DNA from: Eleginops maclovinus
Taxonomy: Eukaryota > Chordata > Actinopteri > Perciformes > Eleginopidae
Direction: 5' to 3'
Assembly (NCBI RefSeq): GCF_036324505.1
Contig: NC_086368.1
Location: 15,891,921 to 15,955,920, forward strand
Length of the DNA: 64,000 nucleotides
Below the pieces are notes generated by a model, which was not told the DNA's origin, did not search any database, and saw only the letters and a program-made list of their open reading frames with translations. This document shows, piece after piece, positions 11,393 to 27,755 of this stretch. How positions within the stretch are numbered: the stretch's first letter is position 1; the number at the start of each line of letters is the position of its first letter. The position numbers and the translations under genes are program-made.

Positions 11393-11866
11393 CAGTGGTG
11401 TAGCCTAATGTTATTAGCTAAGTACATTTAATTCAAGTGCTGTACTTGAGTATAATATTGAAATACTTGTACTCTACTTGAGTATTTTCAAATCATGCTA
11501 TTATATACTTTTACTCCACTACATTTAGGTCGGTAAATGTTGTACTTACTACTGTACTTACTTATTATAAAGTAATTCAAATAAACCCTATACTAACCAG
11601 CATCAGTACGACATTGAAATTCACAAATTAATGCACCAACAGTTTTCATAAAATAATTTTTAAAAAATTGATGTTAATGGTCCCTTCTGTATGACGAGTA
11701 GCTTCTTTTACTTTTGGTAACTTAAGTATATTTTTGATGCCGATACTTTTTTACTTTTGATTAAGAACAAATTAAAATGCAGTGCTTTTACTTTTAACAG
11801 AGTAGCCTATTTTTACACTGTAGCTACTGTTACTTTTACTTTTTTAGAGTAGTTCTTCCACCTCTG
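11393..11866. mobile_element. Non-autonomous hAT-type MITE in nbl1 intron 1
   Basis: It starts CAGTGGTG and ends CTTCCACCTCTG, imperfect inverted termini. The inside is made of repeated TACTTTTACT and TACTCCACTACATTTA motifs typical of a very common teleost repeat. Flanking octamers ATTATAGG (11385-11392) and GTTATAGG (11867-11874) match 7 of 8, consistent with an aged hAT target duplication. No coding capacity. Confidence 0.75.
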
Positions 11867-12554
11867 GTTATAGGTGCTCAGTCTGTAAGGTCTGCTGCGA
11901 TTAAAGAAAGTAGCCTACTTAGCCTGAACTTTGAAGATTGAAAAAACATAGAAAAGATGAACATTTATTCAATTAAGTCTTCTCCCTCATGAACATGGTC
12001 TATGGTCGTAGACATGGTTTATTGTGTCTGAGACATTTGGAAGTGCTGAAAAGTGTGTGAAGTAGTCGACGTGGGTGACCATGAGACACCTTTTTTTTAT
12101 AAGCAGCAGGAGAAAACGATTTTGTAGGTTGTAAATGACGTGCCTGGTTGAGGTATTTTTAAAGAAGAGAATGAAAGAGAGCAGACTTGGTATTAGAGTC
12201 AGGTGGTATGGAGCAGACTTTAGCCTCCCTCCCCCATTGTATTGTCTCTTTTAGTACAATATTAACACAGTATGTTCTCTCTGCAGCTGGTGATTCATAA
12301 AGGCCATTAAGAAGTCTCTTTTAATCATAATGATCCAAACATGCAAGCTGCTAATCACCAGGAAGTTGCCAATCCACATCTGCGTGGATATGTAAAGTCC
12401 GGAAATAACTGTACAGCTAGGCAACAGATCAATGGACACTAGAAAAAACATCAAAAGATTTTATGACTACTTCTTGTAATTTGTGTTTTTGTGTGGCACC
12501 AGGTTAACAGAGCGTTAACTTGCTGACTGGTTTTACGCCCCTTTAGGTGCAGTC

Positions 12555-15536
12555 ATGTGGCAGAGGATTCAGATTTGTTGGGCACTGTTTGCACTGTATT
12601 CAGCGGCACCGCCTGCCCACATCAACCGCCTGGCGCTGTTCCCTGACAAAAGCGCCTGGTGCGAGGCCAAGAACATCACACAGATAGTCGGGCACACAGG
12701 ATGTCAGCCTCGCTCTATTCAAAACAGGTCAGGATGAAGGCCCTATCTGTCTCTTTCTTTCTCTGTCTGACAGTTTCTCTACAACTCCAAAGGTGAATAA
12801 TGCAGAATGTCTAGATGTCAATAATGTTGCATCCTCAAAGATAAAATCAAGTGAGTTGATACTTGTTAAGCATAGCTAATCATCCAAAACTATAAAGATT
12901 GAAGAAATAACACACTTCACTACACAGCAAGTTTCAACACTGTTTCTAAACATACTCATAATGAATGTTAATCAAGCCTGCATGGTTGGAAAACTCCATT
13001 GAATAAATATGAAAGATTGTTTAGAAAACTGCAGGCATGGTATTAGAGGTAACAATGGGAATATCTGAATTTCTTAAACCAATGGATTCTGTACCTTTTA
13101 GCTAACATACTCAAACAGGAGTAAAAATAAATATACAGGAGATTATATGTTGCTCTGGGGAGTATTCACAGCAGCAGACTGATATTCAAGTCAGATCTTA
13201 CAGTGCACCAATGTAGCTTAGTGATGTGTTATTATATATTTTTGGAGAACAATTAAACTTTAAGCTATTTCAGCCTTTAGCGAAATACTAATGAGAAAAT
13301 CAATTCAAGGCTGTATTGACATTTTTAATATGATATGATGCCCACTGTTTTCATGCACACCGGCAGATGTTGACATAAAATACAATGCTTTACACATTTA
13401 CCACATTTACCTCATTTACCTGGCATAATAACAACTACTTCCCCTTAGGTTTCATGTAAAACAGGCCAGATATTGTCTTTGGCTTGAGGGTACCAGATGG
13501 CCACAGGTTTCACAGGAATGAATAGACTGGCCGTGCAGCTAAATCATGTAATAATGCTCTTTTTCCTCCTCACAGAGCTTGTCTGGGCCAGTGTTTCAGC
13601 TACAGCGTCCCCAACACTTTCCCACAGTCAACCGAGTCTCTGGTGCACTGTGACTCCTGCATGCCTGCCGAGTCACAGTGGGAAGTGGTAAGATTTATTA
13701 CACCATTAACTAATGTAGCAAGCACACACCAGCACCAGTTTGTCAAACTCAAATGCAAAACCACAGGTTTCCAACATAAAAGAATCCTGTTCATTGGCTT
13801 ACACAAAGCAGATAAAAACACAGAAATTGAGAGTTTTGAATAGATATGTGTCACGATTCCTGCGGTTTCCTATGGGCCTACATCCTGTATTTATATTACT
13901 CTAAAGTTCATTGTCCCTGTTAGCCAGAAGGAATCCAGTCTTTCGACAACAAAGCCTCTGTAGTGAGGTGTATGTAGTTTGGAAAGCAGCCAGGTAGACT
14001 TGGCGGGTGGGACCACAGGTGAGCTCGCCTCATGTTTCAGTAGAAAATATTGTATCTCTTTGAGTGCAATGCTGTTACCTGATAGATTAATTCATTTTCA
14101 AACTATTTTTTTAGCTTGAGCACGTCTAGTGAGATCGCATTTACAGTTTCGCCTTACTTCTATTTATCTGAAAATGAATGTTTATGTCTGTGGTTATGAT
14201 TGTTGTTGCAGGACTTTAAACAAAATTCAGTTTGAAGCAAAACAAAGTCAGCTCTCATGAAAGAGGATACTGCTCCATGCTGCTTTGGCACTTAGTGGTA
14301 GATCAAGATAAAACTGCTGAATGATCATTTTCAATGAATAATGGAAACAGTGAGGGGAAGTTGTGTGAGGTCTGGAAGAGCTTGTGCAACACTGAGGTTT
14401 CATAAATTCTGTTTATTTCATATTTATTAAGAATGTCATCTTTGTGCAGTCTTTTTCTTGGCAATCAAATACAATATTAGGGAGTAAGAATTTGACCAAA
14501 AACAACAATCCACTTATGAAATATGTGCGTAGTGTAAAAATCTGATTATCTAATTTAATATAAAGTATATAAACCACCAACACCTTCTTACAACTTTACA
14601 CTTATCGTCAGTGTTAATTATGTAAACCCATAAAGGCAAACCTTTAGACAAATTGTTACGCAATGTATATTACAGCAACAGTTGCAAAAAACATTGTTTA
14701 ATAACATTTTGACTTTAAGAATAACTATTTTATGTTATCCAAAACATAAAAATACACCCATATTTATTAATAAAAGTGGTAGGCTTGAATAAGCTGTTTT
14801 TTACATTTCAGAAACTTTACATTTTCCAAAAATAAATGAACACAAGATAACAGTTGAACGTGATTTGCAACAATTTACATGTAAAAACTTGACACCACTT
14901 ATATTTGGTTGGTATAATTAATGTGAGTTGCATTGCTGAAAAGTACAATTGAAAACGACTTTTGGAAGTCGTGAATCAATTCAGAGTATTTATAAATAAG
15001 ACTTCTTATTCGTACATTTTGGCTCCATCATTAAAGATGTGAAAAATAACAGCAGCATATCACGCCAAACCATGTGAAACGGTTAGATTTCATTGCAAAA
15101 TTGGGTCAAATTTAAAGTTCAGTTTTTTGTTCCCGAGATGAGCAATCCGGATATTAAAACAGAACACTCTCTATTCCTCCCTCTCTTTTATTCTCTCTGT
15201 CTGTTTGAACATTTTTTATTTTATTTACATCAATGCATGTGTATGTTTGAACAGGTGACACTGGATTGCCCAGGCAGTAAAGAGTCTCCTCATGTGGATA
15301 AACTGGTGGAGAGGATCTTCTACTGCAGCTGCCAGCCCTGCATTAAGGAGGGCGGCCAGGAGGGGGGGGTGATGCAGCTGTATCCAGCAGACAACGTGGT
15401 GGAAGCGCCGTCTTTATCCGACACCCTCAGCGGTGCTCAGGCTCACCCTCTGCCCCCTCCAGACACACACTCTCATAAGCATGCTCACCCACACACAGAT
15501 CATCACACACTGCCACACACATCAGACGGGGGTTAG
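12555..15536 (+). CDS. nbl1: NBL1/DAN, secreted BMP antagonist
   Basis: Coding exons: 12555-12727, 13576-13687 and 15255-15536, phases 2 and 0, giving 188 residues (human 181). Residues 1 to about 20 form a signal peptide. [20 protein letters not shown] and the following region are nearly identical to human NBL1, including an N-glycosylation site at N40. The DAN cystine knot is spread over all three exons: C36, C50, C60, C64, C83, C86, C100, C119, C121 and C124 are all present. The tail is proline- and histidine-rich, as in the human protein. The product is secreted, binds BMP/GDF ligands and blocks their receptors. The MICOS10-NBL1 order and orientation match human, where readthrough transcripts are known. 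Confidence 0.96.
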
Positions 15537-18540
<3,004 letters not shown>

Positions 18541-18776
18541 TTAACGGTGGTGCGCGTGGCCCCGAGACGCTGGATCCCACAGACGCGCGAGGTTTCTCAC
18601 ACAGCATCAGTACACCAGCACGCGGGCTTCAACTCACAGGTGCTCCTGTCTGCTGCTTGTTTAAAACAAAAATATATATATTTCCTTCGTTTCTTAATAC
18701 AATTAAGAGATCCGAGTTGATCAGCGGAAAAGAAACTATAGCACAAACACACCCGCGGGATTAACGGAATTTGGAG
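18541..18776 (+). promoter_or_regulatory. tmem88b: Probable promoter and non-coding exon of tmem88b
   Basis: A local CpG-rich block (GAACGCGC, GTGCGCGTGG, GACGCGCGAGG) ending in a splice donor (GGAG then GTAGGC, from 18777). The coding exon at 19573 is preceded at two bases by an acceptor (TTCTGCCTCAG), so a 5' non-coding exon is expected here. Confidence 0.5.
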
Positions 18777-19116
18777 GTAGGCAACAATTCTCGTTTAAAA
18801 CGTGTTGTTTATTATATTTTACACAACTCTTTCACATGCATTAATGATTGTGACATCTGTTTACATTGACAGTTTCCAGTCAGAAAATGAAGAGTAATGT
18901 GGTCGAGTTGGAAATGCTGTTAGAGAAGCACAGCATGTGTCCTGTCCAGTGTGATGTTCCTGGTTTGTGTATGCAGCTCAGCAGCAGGTCGTTCAGGGTT
19001 AAATATAAAAAAGATTTCAGTCAATTTAAAATGGAACGCATTGGCATACAGTCAGTGCTTCAGTGACAAAGCCCCGATCAATGAGATCGACAAGAGGAGC
19101 GATGAAGACAGCCCCA

Positions 19117-19120
<4 letters not shown>

Positions 19121-19164
<44 letters not shown>

Positions 19165-19190
19165 TGTGTGCGTGTGCGCGTGCGTGCGTG
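19121..19190. repeat. (TG)n/(CG-TG) microsatellite
   Basis: A pure TG run passes into mixed CGTG/CGCG units, alternating purine-pyrimidine throughout and so a Z-DNA-prone tract. It lies in the inferred 5' intron of tmem88b. Confidence 0.95.
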
Positions 19191-19471
19191 TTATGTCAAA
19201 GGAGGCTAGGTTCCTCATTTACATAGTCTAACGAGTTATTGGCTGTATGGATTAAAAAAAAGGGAAGAAGGGGGGCAGGGCTTTGCATGCAAACATGTTA
19301 AAGAATGTTATTGTCAATTAATACAGATTATCAGTATACACATTTAAATAGGCACAGGGATGTTTTTACATGCATATTCTCTTTTTCTATCTCTTTTTCA
19401 TCAATTCAATGAATACCATAACAGCTCAAGACACAAGGGATGTATCATTGTTTGCCTGTCACCACCTTGCA

Positions 19472-19522
19472 GTCTGAATCAGTATTACATTTCCCCTCTG
19501 TGGGAAGAATAAAGGTATTCTG
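19472..19522 (-). repeat. Fragment of dispersed fish repeat tail
   Basis: Read on the minus strand it contains CAGAATACCTTTATT and CACAGAGGGGAAAT, the same tail type as seen at 34423-34480. Only a relic. Confidence 0.5.
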
Positions 19523-19572
19523 ATATTACCACTCAATCCACTCTCATTTTCTATCTCTCCTTCTGCCTCAGG

Positions 19573-22313
19573 ATGTGTGGTGTGGATGTGGACCTGGAGG
19601 ATGGTTCAGTCGAGGAAGAGAAAGAAGAGGAGTTCTGGATCGGGGAGGGAGTGAAGATGCTGCCCCCTCCTGTGGCCCACAGTGGGGGCAGTGCATGGGG
19701 CAGCCGCAGGAGCAGGTTCGGCTGCCTGGCCTGTGGGGCGGCCCTCGTCCTCTGGGACATATTTGTGGTTTCAGCCAGTGCTTTGCTCCTGGCTGTTGTC
19801 TTCTCTGTGGTGCTGCTCCCTCCAATGCTGCTGCTGTATGCCGGTTTCCTCTGCCACTCCAGGGTGAGATATCGCTCTGTTGGTTATTGCTGTTGCTTGT
19901 ACAAGCTGAGAGGAAAAGTTTACTATGATTCTAGTTGACTGCTGACTACTGATATAAAGAAATGTCGCTAATTAAGTAGACCCACTTAAAATGATCATCA
20001 ATTGATGTTTTCAGCTAAAGCAAGCATCTGTTTTAGTAAAAAACAAAACCCATAGCAACAGAAGACAGACAGGTCAACATTAAAGAGTATTTATCAGCTA
20101 AAGGGCCAGATGTTTTTTTCTCAATGAGTTGTTTAAGAGCAAAACAGAGCTTAAGTGAATATTGGACTTTAATTGATCATGTGAACGAAGTCACATGATC
20201 AATTAAATGATTAATAATGTTGCTTCTTAACTTGTATAAGCAACTATTTGCTAACAAGGTCCACATATCTTTAAATGTGATAACATGTCAGTGTTTTCTC
20301 TACAGTTTATTCTGCTGTCCCAAGTGGCAAAGAATATATACTGCAGTTTTAAAAAGGATAGTGCTCTCTGTGTCGACCTGACAGTATGTTTACATATCCA
20401 ACAAGAAGGAAAACTGCAATTTTAAAGGGAAGTTTAGGCAAGTTATCTTGTGACATTTAGAGAGAGGATTATCTTTAAATGGCACCTGGAGTTTTCGAGG
20501 GAAACAGACAGCCTTTTTAACAGCAGTGGTACATCTAGCTGACACTATCTCCACATAGTTTTTCATGCTTAATTATCCGGGTTATACCTGCTTTTAATTG
20601 ATTAATTGAAAGCAAGTACTTCAATTATTAAGTGAATGCTGGAGCCTGTCAGTTTTCTGGTTATAAGGAGAGGAGAAGGGTGCAGCTTCTTATTTGAATG
20701 AGTGATCTGAGAGGCAGACAGATCATCAGTAAAATATGGTGACTGTAGGCACCATGCTGATTCATGCTGTGAGGATATACAGGTTTGTCTTTGTCTCACT
20801 GCACAGGTTGTAACCAAACAGCACCCTTGAGGTATTAAAATGAAGCCAATTTGGAAATTTGCCTTAAAACCTGCATTCTCTCTAATGGCCATCATTACAA
20901 AAGGAAATCTCTGGTTGCATAGAAGTCTAGGAGTAAAATGACCCTATTTCTGACTTTGGGTTGGGCTATTTTTTGATTGACAGGTTGCTACCATGTTTTT
21001 TTGTCCGTTTCGTCAGTTTACAACTTTAACCCACTGTGCGTTTTCAGTTCAGGGATGTTATCAAATTTAAGTCAGTTAAAACATTTATGGTCGCTTTAAT
21101 ATGTCTTGTTCAGTGCTTGGTTGTATTTTGCTCCACCCTTCCAGTCACATATGTTTCCAAATACACAAGATGGCGATGATCAAAATGATTGCCTCGAGGC
21201 TTTTAAACTGAAATCCACAAACAATGGATGTCGTAACATATGTTTTTAACAGTGTATGTTCATAACACCACATCCTGCATTCAATACAGTTGGTCCTTTG
21301 CCCCTGTTGTCCCTTTGTAGGATGATTTGGTTTCTGAAGTATGAAAAGAGCAGACAAATTACGAACATGGTTATGCCAGAGCAAATGTCAGTTCTGAGCA
21401 AACAATTACAGACAATGTCAGTCAGAGAATTCTCCCTTTTGTAGAGACAGACTGAACATGGCCAAAGGGCCCCACTGAGAAGACAATATTGTCTGGTTTG
21501 GTGCCAGCGCCAGCTGTGCACTGGCATGCTGTACTGTTAGAATTCACAGTGTGCGCTTGACAGAGGTGTGTGCGTCTGTGTGTTCATGGGTGAGTTAGGC
21601 ACTGCTGTTGCAAGGGTGCGTTTGGTGGAGGGGAAGCTCCTTTTGAAAAGTCTTACAATAGGAGATTGAGTTTGTCTGTGTGGGCTTGACAGAGAAAACT
21701 ATCTGATGTTCTTGCACTTTGTGTCTGTATGTTTTTGTGAGGATGTTAGTGTGTACTTGCTGCTACGTCATTCTTTAGTTTCCATCTTTATCCTCCTCCC
21801 TTTCGTTCGCCCTCACAAGGTGATTGACAGCTCGGAGGGTTACTGACAGCTACTGAGCCATTTCTTATCTGAACTGGAGAGGGAGGCTGGGAGAAACTCT
21901 GTCACAGCCCACTACCCACAACGTCATTCTGCACATCAAGCATACGCCAACACATAACATAACAAATTCCACCTCTTTGCTTTGTGACTGAAGAGAAGAA
22001 TCTCCTGCTGATCCCAAAAGGTGCATCATGTCCTCTGAGCCCTCCTTATTGCTTTAGTAATCTCTCTTTGTGTTTTTCCTTGTAGGTCCTTGATGCCCCC
22101 TCTGCCATATGCCGCTACCTTGACGACAACAGCTGCTCCGCCCTCATCATCTTGGGTTTTGTGATGATGTCACCACTCGTGGTCGTGGCGGCGGCTATCT
22201 TCTGCGGGCTGGTCCGAAGGTTTCGAATCCCGCTTCTCATTCAGCCGATCTCACGTGCCTGGTACAGAGGGCGACTGTTGGACTGGGTCGGCAGCCTCCA
22301 CGCCTGGGTCTGA
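19573..22313 (+). CDS. tmem88b: TMEM88-family membrane protein
   Basis: Two coding exons, 19573-19863 and 22086-22313, joined in phase 0, give 172 residues. The N-terminus is acidic (about residues 5-25). Two hydrophobic segments (about 52-90 and 115-140) flank the conserved GFLCHS motif (residues 91-96). The tail has PISRAWYRGR and ends AWV, comparable to the VWV C-terminus by which human TMEM88 binds the PDZ domain of Dishevelled. The family dampens canonical Wnt signalling at the membrane and acts in heart specification. I prefer tmem88b over tmem88a because human TMEM88B also neighbours VWA1, which lies downstream here in the same direction. Confidence 0.85.
20168..20207. repeat. Perfect 17-bp-arm hairpin in tmem88b intron
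   Basis: The arm TTTAATTGATCATGTGA (20168-20184) is repeated exactly, inverted, at 20191-20207 with a 6-nt loop ACGAAG. No other element is recognisable around it. Confidence 0.95.
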
Positions 22314-22388
22314 TCGAGACGAGGTTGGATATGCTAACAGCCGGGGGAGATCAAAAAGTTAGATTAGTGTCAATCAACCAGAGAGATA

Positions 22389-22812
22389 CAGGGGGTAGAC
22401 AAAATAACAGAAACACCTCCAAATATATTCAATAGTAGTGAGATGTTGACACAACTGGATGCTACTTTAGACAGGGCTCCCCGTTTTGGTAACACTTATT
22501 TACATTCTTGCAGAGAGGTAGTTACATTTCTCTTTGATCGTGGTTAACGTGGGGAAAGGGTTTTAGGCAGCAATGGATGATTTTGAGGGGGGGTTTCATT
22601 ACCAGGATTGACTACCAGGACAAATGGGCTATGGACAGAGCCATGCTAGCTTTCCCCCCCCGTTTCCAGTCTTTATGCTAAGCTAACCTGCCCCTTACTT
22701 TATCATTGTTCTTAACTGACGGGTGTGAGAGTTGTGTGGCTCTCGAGTTTTGTACTGTTGTTGAACTGATTTGCATATTGAAAAGTGTCTCTGTTATTTT
22801 GTCTACCCACTC
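22389..22812. mobile_element. Inverted-repeat element (Tc1/mariner-type MITE)
   Basis: GGGTAGACAAAATAACAG and following bases at 22393-22416 recur inverted at 22785-22808 with one mismatch in 24 bp. A TA dinucleotide lies on each side (22387-22388 and 22813-22814), as expected for Tc1/mariner target duplication. The roughly 424-bp interior has no coding capacity. It begins 75 bp after the tmem88b stop codon, so it probably forms part of that gene's 3' UTR. Confidence 0.75.
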
Positions 22813-22814
22813 TA

Positions 22815-25800
22815 TGTTTATTTTGTGAAAATATGATCATGCTTAAGTTTATTGTAGCAATGTCAACCTCGTGGAGTGATGTCTGTACTTAAACTTCACA
22901 AAACCAAACATATTCTTTACTAATTTGATACAAGAGGAACAAAATGCATCCTAAGAGAGTTAAAATCACTTTTGTAAAATTAAGGGTAAAGGAAGGATTT
23001 TCATAAATATTGCAATATCACGGCTTTGACCCAAAAAATGACTCGGAGGAATTGTCATTTTCAGTTTACAAGGTAGCAGAAACACTAACCTCTTTATCGT
23101 TGTGGTGTTGGTTAAACATTATTTATTAAAACAAATATTTTTGTGTTTCCTGTTTGCTAACTATGTTGACAGGGTTTCATGTGCCATTTTCTCAGAAATG
23201 TGTTTCTGTGAAATTATTTGTGCTTGTAAATTAGAAGTCAATAGCAGAAATAGCAGAAAGTCAAAACATAGTTGCGTAAATAACATTTGGTGTTTTGAAT
23301 TTAACTTGGTTTAGTAAGTTGGATTTCATTTCCGATGACCTTCAAACACCCTGAAAATAGGATAAATAAAGATGTAAGATACAAATCAGCATATGTGGAA
23401 ATGAATATTGTCTGTTAGGAGAATAAATAGACATTTAAATTTGTTTATCTGATACAGCGTCTCTAGCAGTCATGGAGGGAGGGAAGGCTATATATGAAAC
23501 ATTTAATTGAATTGTCTCTCTCAGCTCACATTGTGCCATAACAAAACACACTCTTCCTTATAAAACATCAGAAGTCGAGCAGTACAACAAAGAAAAATGG
23601 CTTTTCAGTGGAAGCCAGGTGGTTAAGTGAGATTTGAATCATCAGATAAGGAGCTCATCCTAATACCTCTTTGCATTGCTCTTTGTCCGCGTGTCCATGC
23701 TCTAATCTAGTATTTAAGTATCTAGTATGGTTTTTTAGAAGAAAGCTTTGAATGTTTTTCCTGATGAGCAGTTGTTACTTGTTCTGTGCCATTGTTATAA
23801 CACTAACATGTATTTATTTTCTATTTTTGCAGAGTGCTATACTGGTAAATCACCTCTTAAGATGATGTTTGTGAAAGATTAGAGGATTTCTTTTTTGTTC
23901 ACTTTTTCATTTCAGTGTAGACAGAAACACATTGTCATGATCACACATACAGCAAAAAAGAGGGTGTTCAAAATAGAACAATGTGACAGAGTCTACATCA
24001 CAACATAAATGCTTCAACAGTTTACTTTTTGTCACATTTGTGCAAATTAAAGGGACATTTTGCATCTGATGTTGAATTTGTCGAGTCTATCCTGATAGTG
24101 TATGTACTCCATTTACCACCATATTGACGGCTGCATCATCCTCCTCTTGTTCAGAGTGTGCAGTGTTCACGTCTGATTGCACTCTGTAGAAATGTGGGTG
24201 TTTACCTAACAATTTGTGTGAGCTCTTAACAATGTCTGCCTAGCAAAAGAATGTATTTCTGCCTGCCTGACAAATATACAAATGGTCAAATCTCAACACT
24301 CAATAGTAAAGAGAAAATGGATTTTGTCACGGAAAATTAGAAACTGTTAAGTGTTGAAAGCTGGAAATAATTCCTTGTTTTCCAATCAGGAAATTAGTGG
24401 CTTGTAATTAACTATTTTGGGCCATGTAAGAAAAAGGATGTTGTTGTTTTTACTATTGATTAATTAAACCCCTTTGATAAGGACCCCCTTTCTTCATTAA
24501 ATATAAGTAGAATATTGTCTTTGTTGGGTGTGGTAGGCCTTTTTTCATATATGTAGTATGTCCAGCAAACGAGTTGGCACCTTTTTGGGATAAAGACAAT
24601 TGAGTTGCATGGTTTGCTGACATGTAGAAAATGGTATTGTATTGTATTTATTATAATTTACTGTCACATGACTAATGTCAAATTGATCATTTGTTTACAG
24701 AATACTTTTAACAACTTTTTCTTAAAATCAGCAGTAAAATAGATTCATCCCAATGATAGGGGAAGGTTGAAGTAATTATGTAGATTTAAAAAATATACGT
24801 TCAAATTATCATCCTCAACATTGTCTATTTATCAGCCATACATCTTCAAGGTAGAGTTTATTCACAGCTGACCGTGTTAAGACAGATCAGTGAAACTGGG
24901 CAGCTGGAGCAGAAATCCCACAGTAGTTTTTATCAGAAACTTAACACTGTTCACCCAGACATGTAGTGCCACTGGTCAATATCACTTTGTGTCTCCTAAT
25001 TGTGTGACTCATCCTCTTTAGCTTTGAATTCATCCTCTGCCTTTACGCTGTTGACCGTGAAGTGTCTGAAATGTTGCTGAGCTCTAGTGTGCTCGCCGTT
25101 TTTAGTTAAAAAGGAGAATTGGCTTATAATGTGAGTCAATCGATGTGCCCATTAGAATAGATGCAGAGTATGGGGGAGGGAACTGCAGCAGGATGGATAC
25201 GAAAATACCTTTGAAAGCTAAAACCTCAGCAAATGGCAAAGTGAGTGCATTGATGCCTTTGAAAACTGCATTGTAATAATGCCTCTCTGAAATGTAATTA
25301 ATCACAGATAATGAAATCCCTTCAAACCTTCCTAATAACCATTTCATGTTGCCAGTTTGTCAGTGTTCATTAGTTCCCATCCCACTGAGAGTCATTTATG
25401 CAGCATTGACTGTTTCCACTTGTTTTATTGCATGAGGGTTCAAACAGAGACAAAACAAAGTAACTTGTGTGATATTAAGTCAACCCACTGGTAAATATGT
25501 GAAGGACTTACTAAATATTAAATTAACTGTTGAAATGATTCTGAGTAAATGGTCTAGAGCAATCCTGGCAGCATCATAAGCTTGACTGCAAACTGCACAA
25601 TGATTTTTTTTGTGTTGCTGAATGCTAACATCAGTATGCTATCATGATGACAGAAGAACCATTAAAAAAAATCTCCCTGGTTAAGGTAACAAACTAACAA
25701 AAAAGCATCGATTTATTTTCCGACAAAAAAAGTGACAGACAAATGCATTTGAACTGGACCATTTCCAAATATGAAGGTTTTCTTCTTTCAATACCTCACT

Positions 25801-27755
25801 GACTATTTGAAATCGAATGCATTAGTGTAAGAGTCCTTCACATTGCTCTCAACAGAGTGCTGGAAATGTCAATATTCACTTTTTGGTTTCAAAGTGAACT
25901 CGAGTGTATGCTTCTTTCTGCCTGAGTGCAGCTTTGACTGCAAAAAGAGACAAAGGAGAATATTGCAAGGCAGTTAAATGACATAAAGTACTTTGTGAAA
26001 GCTCTAATGCTTCCCTCCGAACACTAAAAACAGATTACATATAAAGCACAACTACTTTCTGTGGCTGTGACATCTCTTTCAGGAGGCGTGACTCAAGGCT
26101 TTATCTCCATACAAAAATATAAGATTACAATAGAGCAATTCACAAAATTGTGTTTCTTTGGTACTCATTGGTTGATTTCAGTTCCAATCTACAGAGCCAA
26201 AACAATGAAAAGCACATCACAATGGCACTGTCAATGTCCTCTCACTCCAAAGATGAATATAATTAGATGGAAAAACCTTCTGTAACATTTGATCAAAAAC
26301 ACTTAATTACTGAAAATGTCAACAAGTAAAGTGTCATTCTGAATACAGTCCAAAGCAAACAAAGAACATTGACAATTACACTGTCAACAAATTAATTTGC
26401 AGGATTAAAAAAATTAATAAAACCACAAGACTGATCTAGACTAACTCTGAGATCAGACACTAGCTACATCTCAAACAAACAGCAGGGCAGGATGAAGATG
26501 TTTGTTTGTGACCCTCCTCCCGCTGTGGTCCTGCAATTTCCTCTCAATTATAATCTAACTACTACTTCCAACTCAACTATTATCGCCTCAATTTGACGAA
26601 GGATTAAATAAAACACAAGCTGTTTTTCTGGGCTGCTGAAGGTTAAAATATATTGCAAGTTGCTGCAGAATGGACACTTGGATTAATCTGTCGACATGGC
26701 TGCAGGTGTTTGTGTGTTTATTGTATTAAAATAAGTGGTGTCCTTGTTCATAGCGTGCTGAGTGTGTCAGTGTGATGTATGTGTTTGTTTTTGTGCCTTC
26801 ACTGTGTGTGCAGTGGGACATGATTATGTGTTTGTTGGATCCACTGTGTGCCTCTGTGGTAGTCACGAGTGGCTAAGCAAATAACCGCCGTGTTAGCGCA
26901 CAGATGTTTGCCAGCACTATGAGCAAACAAATTCAGATCTTTCATTTTCTTTGTGCCTGGTGTCGGCCAACTGCTGGTGATAAAGCAGAGGAATACAGAG
27001 GGATAATTACCAACAGGCAGCCAGGTGCGATGCACACAGCAGGTTGTCTAAAGTTGACAATACTTCCAGGGCAGGGCTGGTGCCTGTAAAGTCAAAGTGC
27101 TTTTGATTGGCTTAATTAACCTTTTGTCATACATAGGCTTCATTTATACATGCCCCTCCAATTAGACTCTGTAATGTATGAGGGATGAAAATCATTCAGG
27201 GTTCCAGAGGAGTAAGAGGAAGCATAAAGAGCCAGAGATGGTCGAAGTTGGCTACCATCGCTGACCTTAAAACAGAGCAAGGATGGCTCTCAGTGCTGAT
27301 CGAAGAGGAAACTGAGTAGCAGGTCATACAGAAAGCAACACAGATTTGTATGAACGAGGTAGTACAAAATGAAATTAATGGTTTGTGAGAAAAACCATTA
27401 GAAACATGAAATAGTTAGCTACAATTTATATTTCATGTAAACAGTCCGTTTATATTTAATGGTTTATATAAACTTAACACAAAAGGTGAGGAAATTTGTG
27501 TTTGGTTGATCATTTCTTTGATGAAACAATGCTTCTAAGCAATACATTTTATACCGTTGGACAGCCTATTTTTTTACCTTTCAAAAGGTGCTTCATTTGT
27601 GAGGAACATGTATTTGTGGGAGGAGCAGCAGAGCTGAGTATGTGGGTTGCACCCATGAAAAATGTGACCAATCTCCTCTCCTATTAACAAAAAGACTGGA
27701 AGGAGGCGGAACAGCTAGCAGTTTACGAAATACGCCCATTAGCTCCATTGAAGGG
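22815..27755. other. Gene-poor AT-rich stretch
   Basis: Probably the tmem88b 3' UTR followed by intergenic DNA. Several AATAAA signals occur (for example near 23364) but none can be assigned. I find no exon with splice support and no recognisable transposon. Confidence 0.5.

Noticed and set aside
15093..15254. Upstream extension of the nbl1 last exon as a separate 147-residue protein
   Set aside because: The part before 15255 is intron; the acceptor ACAG at 15251-15254 and homology begin the real exon.
19568..19928. Alternative frames over tmem88b exon 1
   Set aside because: Only the 19573 frame carries the TMEM88 motif and joins in phase to exon 2.
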